Origin: Oscillospiraceae bacterium
Lineage (GTDB): Bacteria > Bacillota > Clostridia > Oscillospirales > Ruminococcaceae
NCBI GenBank assembly: GCA_016303195.1
Contig: JAEDMD010000121.1
Location: 1 to 6,314, forward strand
Direction: 5' to 3'
DNA: 6,314 nucleotides
Part shown: positions 1-5,403 of the stretch, piece by piece
How the letters are laid out: every line of letters begins with the position of its first letter
How positions within the stretch are numbered: the first letter of the stretch is position 1
Notes under the pieces: model-generated
Told to the model about the DNA's origin: nothing
What the model saw: only the letters and a program-made list of their open reading frames with translations
Database searches by the model: none
Translations under genes and position numbers: made by a program

Positions 1-1106
1 TCATCGGAAATGAGGTCGAGCATCTTTTCGGTATTCTCTGCGGCAGTTCCGCTGAAATCGTAAACTGTATCGCCTGTGAATACTCCGTAACGGATGGAGT
101 CAAGGTCTATATTCACAACGAGAGTGTTGACCTTGAGAGTCATGGGCTGGAGGACTTCCTCACTGCCCCTGAGAACTTCCGATGCTGATACCTCAAGATA
201 CATTGCCGAACCCTTGTTTATGATATGCTCATAAAGAGTGTTCGCCGCAGAAGTCATTGCCTGATAGCGTTCGCTGCTGACCACGGAATCGCCGAGTATC
301 TCAATATCAGATTCACGGAATTCGGGAAATGTAAAATCACTGCAAATGACCTTGGAGAATCCCGAACCTGAGACTTCATCAATGACGCTTATGTTGTAAG
401 CCACCGCAGACTGTGAAAACGGCGATGTCCACGGTTTCCCGCCTGCTTCAAATGCATTGTCAAGCCACTGCGAACCGTCATTATAAGTGATATATCCCAT
501 ATCGGGGAATGTCGCAGGGGTGATGTTGTCATCAAAAATACTGATATTTGCGATCGGTTTGTATCCGTCCTGAACGATGGCAGAGACTATCTCGCCCAGC
601 GGCATTTCTCCCTGGATTGCGCCTGATTGCTGGGCAGTGTAGGTATTGCTTGCGTAGTATATTTTTCCTCCGCTGACTTTAAGCGGAACTTCAACGTATT
701 GGATGTCCGAATCTTCGGGGATGCGCTTCAGTGCAGTCCTGAGAACGTCCCTGTTTATAAGATCGGTGCTATTGAGAGAAAATCCCAGAACGGCCTCGGT
801 ATCCGATGCTGTTGCAAGGGGCGATCCCTCTGTTGCAGGCTGTTCGCTTTCGGCAGCGCCTAAAAGATTTCCGCTGTCGTCGGTAGGTGCTTCCGTCGGA
901 AGTGTAGTTGGCTGTGGAAGTTCGCTGTCGCCTGCTTTTTTGGTATACTTCATTATCGGCTCGGCTACGCTGTATCCGATGAATCCGATACCGCCGAGAA
1001 GAAGTATGGTAAGACCCACGGAAAATGCCTTTCCTACGGGGCTTTTGCCGTAGTAATTCTTTTCCTTGGTCTTGTAGATCTTCCTTCCTTTGTTTTTGAA
1101 TCGCAT
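1..1106 (-). CDS. Membrane-anchored extracytoplasmic protein, DUF4015-like putative glycoside hydrolase (3' end outside window)
   Basis: The reading frame starts at ATG 1106-1104 and stays open to the window edge, giving at least 368 residues. An AGGAGAG ribosome binding site lies at 1115-1121. The N-terminus is Lys/Arg-rich (residues 1-26), followed by one hydrophobic segment (about 27-48), so the protein is probably anchored in the membrane with its bulk outside. A Pro/Thr/Ser/Glu-rich linker (about 57-103) leads to a globular domain. That domain resembles the DUF4015 putative glycosyl hydrolase (TIM-barrel) family: GGKIYYAS near residue 141, IANISIFDDN at 185-194, then a QWLDN stretch and a VICSDFTFP stretch. 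Family-typical ARIVVFKD and FDYVRFP-type motifs are only partly kept, so hydrolase activity is doubtful. The gene lies 18 bases after rnfA on the same strand, where rnfB sits in a standard rnf operon. The family call rests on remembered motifs. Confidence 0.65.
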   Translation of the reverse strand, partial: MRFKNKGRKIYKTKEKNYYGKSPVGKAFSVGLTILLLGGIGFIGYSVAEPIMKYTKKAGDSELPQPTTLPTEAPTDDSGNLLGAAESEQPATEGSPLATASDTEAVLGFSLNSTDLINRDVLRTALKRIPEDSDIQYVEVPLKVSGGKIYYASNTYTAQQSGAIQGEMPLGEIVSAIVQDGYKPIANISIFDDNITPATFPDMGYITYNDGSQWLDNAFEAGGKPWTSPFSQSAVAYNISVIDEVSGSGFSKVICSDFTFPEFRESDIEILGDSVVSSERYQAMTSAANTLYEHIINKGSAMYLEVSASEVLRGSEEVLQPMTLKVNTLVVNIDLDSIRYGVFTGDTVYDFSGTAAENTEKMLDLISD

Positions 1107-1124
1107 ATGTATATCTCTCCTGTG

Positions 1125-1700
1125 TTACTTTAATGCATAAACAGCCATTGAGATTATTCCAAGATAAATGAGCATTGCAGGGAATCCTCTGAATGACGCA
1201 GGAACTTTTTCGGAGTTGAGCTTTTTGTATGCCATAGCAAGGAATACCGCCGCAACTACGAATCCAACACCTGCTTCAAGGCCTTTAAGGAAATAGTGTA
1301 TAGTGTCTCTGAGCGAGATGTTGTCTGCGGTCTTTTCGCTGATGGTGAAAAGCGTTCCCATTACAGCACAGTTGAACGCAGAAAGATGGATGTATTTTTT
1401 GTATGCCTGAAATTTTGCTTTTCCGAAAGTGGAAAGCGCAAGCAGGAACAGCGCATAAAGTATGCCGATAATTATTGTATAGCATATGAGCGTTGCGTAT
1501 TCTCTTGCAAAAGGCGGCATAAGTGTATCAACGAAATATGTGAATGCCGAAGCAATGGTAGTGAACAGAGTTATGACACAGGCTGTTCTGATGAGGTTCT
1601 TTCTGCCGCTTGCCGCAACAAAAAGAGTACTCGTTCCGAGTGCCTGTGAGAATACGAGGTTTGCCAGTAAAAGTGTTATCAGGTCTCTTATAAGGAACAT
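1125..1700 (-). CDS. rnfA: RnfA-like (RsxA/NqrE family) integral membrane subunit
   Basis: This 191-residue protein has about six hydrophobic segments and the usual length for RnfA. Recognisable family features are the N-terminal LLLANLV...QALG stretch (about 10-22), the FNCAVMG stretch (109-115) and PASFRG followed by a small-residue C-terminal helix. In Rnf and Na+-NQR, RnfA/NqrE pairs with RnfE/NqrD as inverted-topology partners that hold an intramembrane [2Fe-2S] cluster, with two cysteines from each subunit. Here Cys111 (FNC) is kept. The first cysteine, in the family LGLCP motif, is replaced: the aligned stretch reads LGTST, with Ser24 at the Cys position. The ATG overlaps the rnfE stop by one base (TGATG), with AAAGGAG eight bases upstream of the start. 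Family membership is clear; electron-transfer function is doubtful. Confidence 0.85.
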   Translation of the reverse strand: MFLIRDLITLLLANLVFSQALGTSTLFVAASGRKNLIRTACVITLFTTIASAFTYFVDTLMPPFAREYATLICYTIIIGILYALFLLALSTFGKAKFQAYKKYIHLSAFNCAVMGTLFTISEKTADNISLRDTIHYFLKGLEAGVGFVVAAVFLAMAYKKLNSEKVPASFRGFPAMLIYLGIISMAVYALK

Positions 1701-2320
1701 CAGTGTGACTCCTTTGCTTCATTTTTTCTTTCAGCGATGGCTGACCTTATCTTTCGGTAGACGCCGCACATAAGTCCGAGGAAAATAAATCCTCCGAAGG
1801 GCTTGCCGAGACCGCTGACTGTTGTGTTGATATCGGCGACCTTGCTGAATACTGTTCCGTATGCGAAAAATTCACGGACAATGCCTGTGAACAGCATAAC
1901 GGCGTCGAAACCGATGATGTAGAATACCAGTGAAACTATCATCCTGCCACGGGGCATGCGGAAGAACTTTGCTTCACTTTGCAGGACGATCAGCGAATTT
2001 ACCGCAAGAAGCGGATAATAAATGCCGATACGCTCGATGGAGTCGGGATAGAACTCAACTGCGAACCATCTTACGGGAATGAATATCAGCGATGATATCA
2101 CCGCATAAATGATTATTTTCACTGTATAAGGCAGTTTTTTCGGTACAAATGAGCCAATGAGCAGTGAGATGAAAGTGATGGAATTGAACGCATATATAAG
2201 CGAAAGAGCATTTTTTATCGTATCACCGCATATTATTACGGGAGAAATGACCATCAATGATGCAAGGACTAAATTGTCGCCCAGTATACCGTCAAATACC
2301 GAATTTTTTCTTTCGTTCAT
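1700..2320 (-). CDS. rnfE: RnfE-like (RsxE/NqrD family) integral membrane subunit
   Basis: This 206-residue protein has about six hydrophobic segments, at the short end of the family's usual 200-230. Family features are the N-terminal GILGDN (11-16, compare GLWKNN), the NALSL stretch (37-41), YYPLLAVNS (101-109), an REFFAYGTVF stretch (compare REIIGNGTLF) and a PFGGFIFLGLM stretch near the C-terminus. RnfE normally supplies two cysteines to the intramembrane [2Fe-2S] cluster shared with RnfA. Both are missing here: the LCP motif reads ISP (Ser26) and the TNC motif reads VNS (Ser109). Cys31 lies nearby but not at the aligned position. The gene overlaps rnfD by four bases (ATGA) and has a strong AGGAGGT ribosome binding site seven bases before its ATG. 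In a complete operon rnfG would lie between rnfD and rnfE; no such gene fits here. Confidence 0.83.
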   Translation of the reverse strand: MNERKNSVFDGILGDNLVLASLMVISPVIICGDTIKNALSLIYAFNSITFISLLIGSFVPKKLPYTVKIIIYAVISSLIFIPVRWFAVEFYPDSIERIGIYYPLLAVNSLIVLQSEAKFFRMPRGRMIVSLVFYIIGFDAVMLFTGIVREFFAYGTVFSKVADINTTVSGLGKPFGGFIFLGLMCGVYRKIRSAIAERKNEAKESH

Positions 2321-3276
2321 GCTGATACCTCCTCTGCTGTGACCTCATTTTCTTCAATGTCATCGTCAGCGTGTTCGATCTTCTTTTCGAGCATCCTGAG
2401 CCCGAGAGCAACAGGCGTGAACAGTACAGACATGATCACGACCGCATTTTCCTTAGCTGTGGTCAGTACCAGAACATACGAGAAAATGCCGATGAACAAG
2501 CCATAGAAGAATGCAAAATACCATCTTCTCGGACATATTCTCAGATCGGAAACTATGTATACTGCCGCAAAAAGCACCATGTTGGTAACAAGGGAATACT
2601 TCACGGAATCTGTTCTGCTGTGTATCATCGGTGTCACGAACGCAAATAATCCTGTTCCGAGGAGCGTTCCGAAGAATGCGCCAGCGGAAATGTCCTTGCG
2701 GAAAATGAGTATCACTGCCGCAACCAGAAGAAGCAGTATGCTTACCGCTCCGCACGGGCCGCTGAAATTACCCATGAGCAGTTCAAAATCTGTATAATCC
2801 ATGCGTCCTGTCATGTTGAATACATGGGAGGCAGAGTTCACAAGCGCATCAGTGCGTCCCATAAGGCTGATGTGGTCATGAGGAGCAGGATATGTGAGCA
2901 TTTCTCTGCTCCATGATGTGAGTACGAACAGATATGCCGCCGCCGCAGGTGAGAATATCATATTCCTTCTGCCGCCAAATACATACTTAGCGATCACTAT
3001 GCCGAACAGTGCCGCAAGAAATACGATGATATAATTCATCGAGGCAGGCATCATCAGGGCGATGAGAAGTCCGTCAGCCGTGGATGAAAGGTCATCGGGG
3101 TCGGGCTTTTCGTGCATCATCCTCACGGATACAAGTTCTGCCGCAAAGGCTGTAAGAACGCATAGTATAGCCATTACTAAAAAATGTGAGCCATAGTAGA
3201 AAAATGACATTACAGCAAGTGTGGAAAGTGTGAGCATTTTGTCGAGCCAGATATGGCGTTCTTTTTTCAGTTTCAT
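2317..3276 (-). CDS. rnfD: RnfD-like (RsxD/NqrB family) integral membrane subunit lacking the SGAT motif
   Basis: This 319-residue protein has many hydrophobic segments and an acidic cytoplasmic-looking tail (about 300-319). It is recognised as RnfD/NqrB by DGLLIALMMP (68-77), the K-YVFGG-RNMIFSPA-AAY stretch (97-115; family K-xFGG-xxN-xF-NPA-xxxY), LLMGNFSGPCG (166-176; family LxGNxxGxxGE), VSDLRICP and a C-terminal LFTPVALG (family LxxNxxTPLID). RnfD normally carries FMN attached by ApbE to the threonine of an S(T)GAT motif. That motif is absent; the best positional match in DALVNSASHVF (143-153) is NSAS, with Ser150 at the Thr position. The family Glu in GNIPGSIGE is also missing. The start ATG overlaps the rpe stop by one base (TGATG), with an AAGGAAGG ribosome binding site about 11 bases upstream. 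It is a divergent member; whether it still binds flavin is unknown. Confidence 0.85.
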   Translation of the reverse strand: MKLKKERHIWLDKMLTLSTLAVMSFFYYGSHFLVMAILCVLTAFAAELVSVRMMHEKPDPDDLSSTADGLLIALMMPASMNYIIVFLAALFGIVIAKYVFGGRRNMIFSPAAAAYLFVLTSWSREMLTYPAPHDHISLMGRTDALVNSASHVFNMTGRMDYTDFELLMGNFSGPCGAVSILLLLVAAVILIFRKDISAGAFFGTLLGTGLFAFVTPMIHSRTDSVKYSLVTNMVLFAAVYIVSDLRICPRRWYFAFFYGLFIGIFSYVLVLTTAKENAVVIMSVLFTPVALGLRMLEKKIEHADDDIEENEVTAEEVSA

Positions 3277-3935
3277 CAGTCGCCGCTTCCTTCCTTGAGC
3301 TTATTTGCGGCATCGGACATATCCTCAGCCTTGAACAGATAGCTTCCCGATACAAGCACATTTGCTCCCGAACGGCGCACAAGAGGCGATGTTTCGGCAT
3401 TTATACCGCCGTCAACCTCGATATCCACAGACAGTCCCAGTTCATTTGCCTTACTGCGGATACTGCTTATCTTGTCAAGCGTATCATAAATAAAACTCTG
3501 TCCGCCGAATCCCGGCTCAACTGTCATTACAAGCACCATGTCCACATACGGCAGATATTCAAAAACAGCTTCCGCAGGAGTTGCGGGCTTGATGGAAACA
3601 GATGCCTTTACACCGCATTCCTTTATGGCTTTGATAGTTTCCATTACATCGCTTTCGCTCTCGATGTGGAATGTGATATTGTCCGCACCGCAGTCAGCGA
3701 ACCGCTTTACATATTTCAGCGGGTCGGTTATCATAAGATGCACATCCAGAAACATATCCGTGCATTTGTTAACTGATTCAAGTATCGGCAGTCCATAGGA
3801 GATATTGTTCACGAAAATTCCGTCCATAACATCAAAATGCAGCATATCAATGCCGCTGTTCTCCATTTTTCTTATCTCCTGTTCAAGATGAAGCATATCT
3901 GCGCTGAGTACCGAAGCTGATACATAATATTCCAT
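3276..3935 (-). CDS. rpe: Ribulose-phosphate 3-epimerase
   Basis: This 219-residue enzyme interconverts D-ribulose 5-phosphate and D-xylulose 5-phosphate in the cytosolic pentose phosphate pathway. It is a complete metal-dependent (beta/alpha)8 barrel: SASVLSAD (6-13), HFDVMDGIFV (33-42, with metal or acid-base residues His33 and Asp35), LDVHLM (63-68, His66), VMTVEPGFGGQ (136-146) and EVDGGIN (173-179, Asp175), then GANVLVSGSYLF for phosphate binding. All expected catalytic residues are present. The start is placed at the ATG at 3935-3933 because GGAGAAAG lies seven bases upstream and the protein then begins at the family's usual point. An in-frame GTG at 3956 would add seven residues and absorb the ribosome binding site. 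It is the first gene of the operon and overlaps rnfD. In many Firmicutes rpe follows rsgA/prkC, so this context is unusual. Confidence 0.96.
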   Translation of the reverse strand: MEYYVSASVLSADMLHLEQEIRKMENSGIDMLHFDVMDGIFVNNISYGLPILESVNKCTDMFLDVHLMITDPLKYVKRFADCGADNITFHIESESDVMETIKAIKECGVKASVSIKPATPAEAVFEYLPYVDMVLVMTVEPGFGGQSFIYDTLDKISSIRSKANELGLSVDIEVDGGINAETSPLVRRSGANVLVSGSYLFKAEDMSDAANKLKEGSGD

Positions 3936-3942
3936 TTTATCA

Positions 3943-3950
3943 CTTTCTCC
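3943..3950 (-). promoter_or_regulatory. Ribosome binding site deciding the rpe start
   Basis: GGAGAAAG on the minus strand ends seven bases before the ATG at 3935. It lies inside the seven-residue extension produced by the alternative GTG start at 3956, which argues for the ATG. Confidence 0.8.
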
Positions 3951-3977
3951 AAACACAACAATTTTTTATACACTATA

Positions 3978-4006
3978 ATTATATAATATTTCTTGCATTA
4001 CGTCAA
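3978..4006 (-). promoter_or_regulatory. Sigma-A type promoter of the rpe-rnfDEA operon
   Basis: On the minus strand, TTGACG (-35, 4006-4001) and a perfect TATAAT (-10, 3983-3978) are separated by exactly 17 bases. Initiation near 3971 would give a leader of about 36 bases before rpe. No other promoter is evident inside the overlapping genes downstream, so this one probably drives the whole module. Confidence 0.85.
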
Positions 4007-4042
4007 TATGATTGAATTGTTTTTTTCTTTAATTTTTTGATT

Positions 4043-4069
4043 TGTCATGTCATAAGGGACAAAATGACA
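4043..4069. repeat. Short inverted repeat in the sigK upstream region (possible operator)
   Basis: TGTCAT (4043-4048) and ATGACA (4064-4069) form a perfect 6-base inverted repeat around a 15-base centre. A second, offset pair, TTTGTC (4041-4046) and GACAAA (4058-4063), overlaps it, and GTCAT is tandemly repeated at 4044-4053. The site lies between the divergent rpe promoter and the sigK ribosome binding site, where a regulator could act. The arms are short and the region AT-rich, so chance is possible. Confidence 0.3.
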
Positions 4070-4073
4070 GAAA

Positions 4074-4081
4074 TATACATT
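4074..4081 (+). promoter_or_regulatory. Candidate -10 element for sigK (sigma-E like)
   Basis: TATACATT matches the sporulation sigma-E -10 consensus CATACAnT at all but the first base and lies 18 bases before the sigK ribosome binding site. Sigma-E drives sigK in Bacillus subtilis. The upstream TCATAAG (4050-4056) is only a partial -35 match and its 17-base spacing is longer than usual. No good sigma-A promoter with correct spacing is seen, which fits developmental control but does not prove it. Confidence 0.25.
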
Positions 4082-4112
4082 AAAATATAAAAATCGACGG
4101 AGGTGTTGGCTT

Positions 4113-4796
4113 ATGCTGATGCAGATATTACGGAATCTTTTCTTTTTCGCTCTCCATGTGGACAGCGGCACGATATTTCCGAAGCCCCTTTCCCCTGCCG
4201 AGGAGCAGGAATGTTTCAGAAAAATGGCCGAGGGCGACGATGAACAGCGAAAACTGCTCATTGAGCATAATCTACGGCTGGTTGCACATATCGTAAAAAA
4301 ATATTCATCATCCTTTGACGAGCAGGATGAACTTATTTCCATCGGCACTATCGGGCTTATCAAGGCGGTTTCTTCTTTTGATTACACCAAAGGTGCAAAA
4401 TTTGCAACTTATGCGAGCAGATGTATTGAGAATGAGATCCTGATGCATTTCCGCTCCGCTAAAAAATCCGCTTCGGATGTATACATAAATGAACCTGTGG
4501 AAACCGACAAGGACGGCAATTCACTGACACTTATGGATCTCATTGACGATGGAGTTGACATAAACGATCAGGTGGAACTTATGATAAGATCGAAACAGCT
4601 TTACAGATTTCTTGAAAAATGCCTTGACAGCCGTGAGCTTGACATTATTATATATCGCTACGGACTTTACGGCGGAAACCCTCACACTCAGAATGAAACC
4701 GCCGAAAAGCTGGGGATATCCCGTTCCTATGTATCACGCATCGAGAAAAAAGCTGTCGGCAAGCTGAAAAAGATGTATGACTCCGAACCGCTGTGA
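4113..4796 (+). CDS. sigK: RNA polymerase sporulation sigma factor, SigK-like
   Basis: This 227-residue sigma-70 family protein matches late mother-cell sigma-K. The stretch IEHNLRLVAHIVKKY (50-64), the ISIGTIGLIKA stretch (75-85), an FATYASRCIENEILMHFR region-2 motif (from about residue 97) and a C-terminal helix-turn-helix with LGISRSYVSRIEKKA (region 4) are all near-identical to the sigma-K/sigma-E group. FPKPLS (22-27) matches the FPQPLS that opens mature sigma-K. Ahead of it is a hydrophobic N-terminus (LFFFAL at 9-14) resembling a shortened pro-sequence, which in B. subtilis is removed by the SpoIVFB membrane protease. The gene is uninterrupted, with no skin-type insertion. ATG 4113 follows GGAGGTG (4099-4105) by seven bases. 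The nearest alternative is sigma-E, but the FPKPLS opening favours sigK. It is divergent from rpe. Confidence 0.88.
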   Translation: MLMQILRNLFFFALHVDSGTIFPKPLSPAEEQECFRKMAEGDDEQRKLLIEHNLRLVAHIVKKYSSSFDEQDELISIGTIGLIKAVSSFDYTKGAKFATYASRCIENEILMHFRSAKKSASDVYINEPVETDKDGNSLTLMDLIDDGVDINDQVELMIRSKQLYRFLEKCLDSRELDIIIYRYGLYGGNPHTQNETAEKLGISRSYVSRIEKKAVGKLKKMYDSEPL

Positions 4797-4799
4797 TAC

Positions 4800-4828
4800 T
4801 TGAAATTCTATGTCCTCTGTGTTATAAT
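4800..4828 (+). promoter_or_regulatory. Sigma-A promoter with extended -10 for the HD hydrolase gene
   Basis: TTGAAA (4800-4805) and a perfect TATAAT (4823-4828) are separated by 17 bases, with TG one base upstream of the -10 (extended -10). It begins four bases after the sigK stop. Initiation near 4835 leaves a leader of about 16 bases, so the gene can be expressed independently of sigK. Confidence 0.85.
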
Positions 4829-4850
4829 TAATAAAAAAAGGGAGGATATT

Positions 4851-5285
4851 ATGATATACACCGAGCTTACTGTAAAAGCTATGAAAATAGCCTATAATGC
4901 CCATCATGGACAGACGGACAAATGCGGAGTCCCGTATGTTTTTCACCCTTTTCATCTCGCCGAGCAGATGAAAGATGAATATACCGTCTGTGCAGCACTT
5001 CTTCACGATGTTGTCGAGGATACCGATACACCGATCGAAGCCCTTGAATCTGAATTTCCTGAGCCTGTGGTCAATGCTGTGAAACTGCTCACACATGGCG
5101 AGAACGAGGACTATTTCACATATGTCCGCAGATTAAAGAGCGATCCCATCGCAAAGGCTGTCAAACTGGCTGATCTGGAGCATAACAGCGATGTTTCACG
5201 TGCCGCTCTTATCGGCGAATCCACGGTCAAAACTCAGGAGCGCATGAAGTATTATGCCGAGGCAAAGCGCATCCTTGCCGAGTAA
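4851..5285 (+). CDS. Small stand-alone HD-domain (p)ppGpp hydrolase-like protein
   Basis: This 144-residue protein consists almost entirely of an HD domain of the RelA/SpoT hydrolase type. Visible motifs are AHHGQ (17-21), CGVPYVFHP (25-33, metal ligand His32), LLHDVVEDTD (50-59, His52-Asp53 metal pair and catalytic-type Glu56-Asp57) and VKLADLEHNSD (104-114, Asp108 and Asn112). These match the hydrolase active site of Rel enzymes and the small alarmone hydrolases (MESH1 type). No synthetase, TGS or ACT domain follows, so it could only degrade (p)ppGpp or a related nucleotide. Such proteins are often annotated wrongly as GTP pyrophosphokinase. The start is ATG 4851, five bases after GGGAGG; a longer frame from TTG 4800 would run through the promoter and is rejected. 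The substrate is inferred. Confidence 0.88.
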   Translation: MIYTELTVKAMKIAYNAHHGQTDKCGVPYVFHPFHLAEQMKDEYTVCAALLHDVVEDTDTPIEALESEFPEPVVNAVKLLTHGENEDYFTYVRRLKSDPIAKAVKLADLEHNSDVSRAALIGESTVKTQERMKYYAEAKRILAE

Positions 5286-5342
5286 TAAAACAATTTCACG
5301 AAAATGTAAATTCTTCACTGTCGGCATTGTACATTTTGCATG
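5286..5342. other. Intergenic stretch with a weak inverted repeat
   Basis: AAAATGTA (5301-5308) and TACATTTT (5330-5337) form a perfect 8-base inverted repeat with a 21-base loop. It is AT-rich, has no GC-rich stem and no following T-run, so it is not a convincing terminator. It sits just upstream of the -35 of the next gene and could be an operator or chance. Confidence 0.25.
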
Positions 5343-5371
5343 GTGACAAACGTCGAAAAATGTGGTATAAT
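5343..5371 (+). promoter_or_regulatory. Sigma-A promoter with extended -10 for the DnaD-domain gene
   Basis: GTGACA (5343-5348, five of six to consensus) and TATAAT (5366-5371) are separated by 17 bases, with TGG directly before the -10 (extended -10). Initiation near 5378 gives a leader of about 26 bases. Confidence 0.82.
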
Positions 5372-5391
5372 GATTCTTACAGCAATTTTTT

Positions 5392-5397
5392 GGAGGG
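5392..5397 (+). promoter_or_regulatory. Ribosome binding site for the TTG-started DnaD-domain gene
   Basis: GGAGGG ends six bases before TTG 5404-5406. No ATG lies at a usable distance, and the next in-frame ATG (5440) would cut into a conserved N-terminal motif, so the TTG start is well supported. Confidence 0.8.
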
Positions 5398-5403
5398 ATC
5401 GTC

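Noticed and set aside
627..1053. Plus-strand open frames of 78 and 116 residues
   Set aside because: They lie antisense to the DUF4015-like gene, have no family resemblance or ribosome binding site, and are explained as shadows of the coding frame.
3936..3956. GTG start at 3956 for rpe
   Set aside because: It would place the GGAGAAAG ribosome binding site inside the coding region and add residues not seen in the family; ATG 3935 fits better.
3998..4363. 121-residue minus-strand open frame across the sigK start and the divergent promoters
   Set aside because: It is antisense to a clear sigma factor gene, overlaps the rpe promoter, and its tail is translated AT-rich intergenic sequence.
4113..4796. 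sigK interrupted by a skin-like element
   Set aside because: The frame is continuous from start to stop with all regions in order, so no insertion is present.
4800..4850. Longer N-terminus of the HD protein from TTG 4800
   Set aside because: The stretch contains the -35, -10 and ribosome binding site of the gene, and the extra residues have no family match.
5276..5326. TGCCGA/TCGGCA inverted repeat as a terminator after the HD gene
   Set aside because: The arms are six bases with a 39-base loop and no T-tract follows; probably chance.
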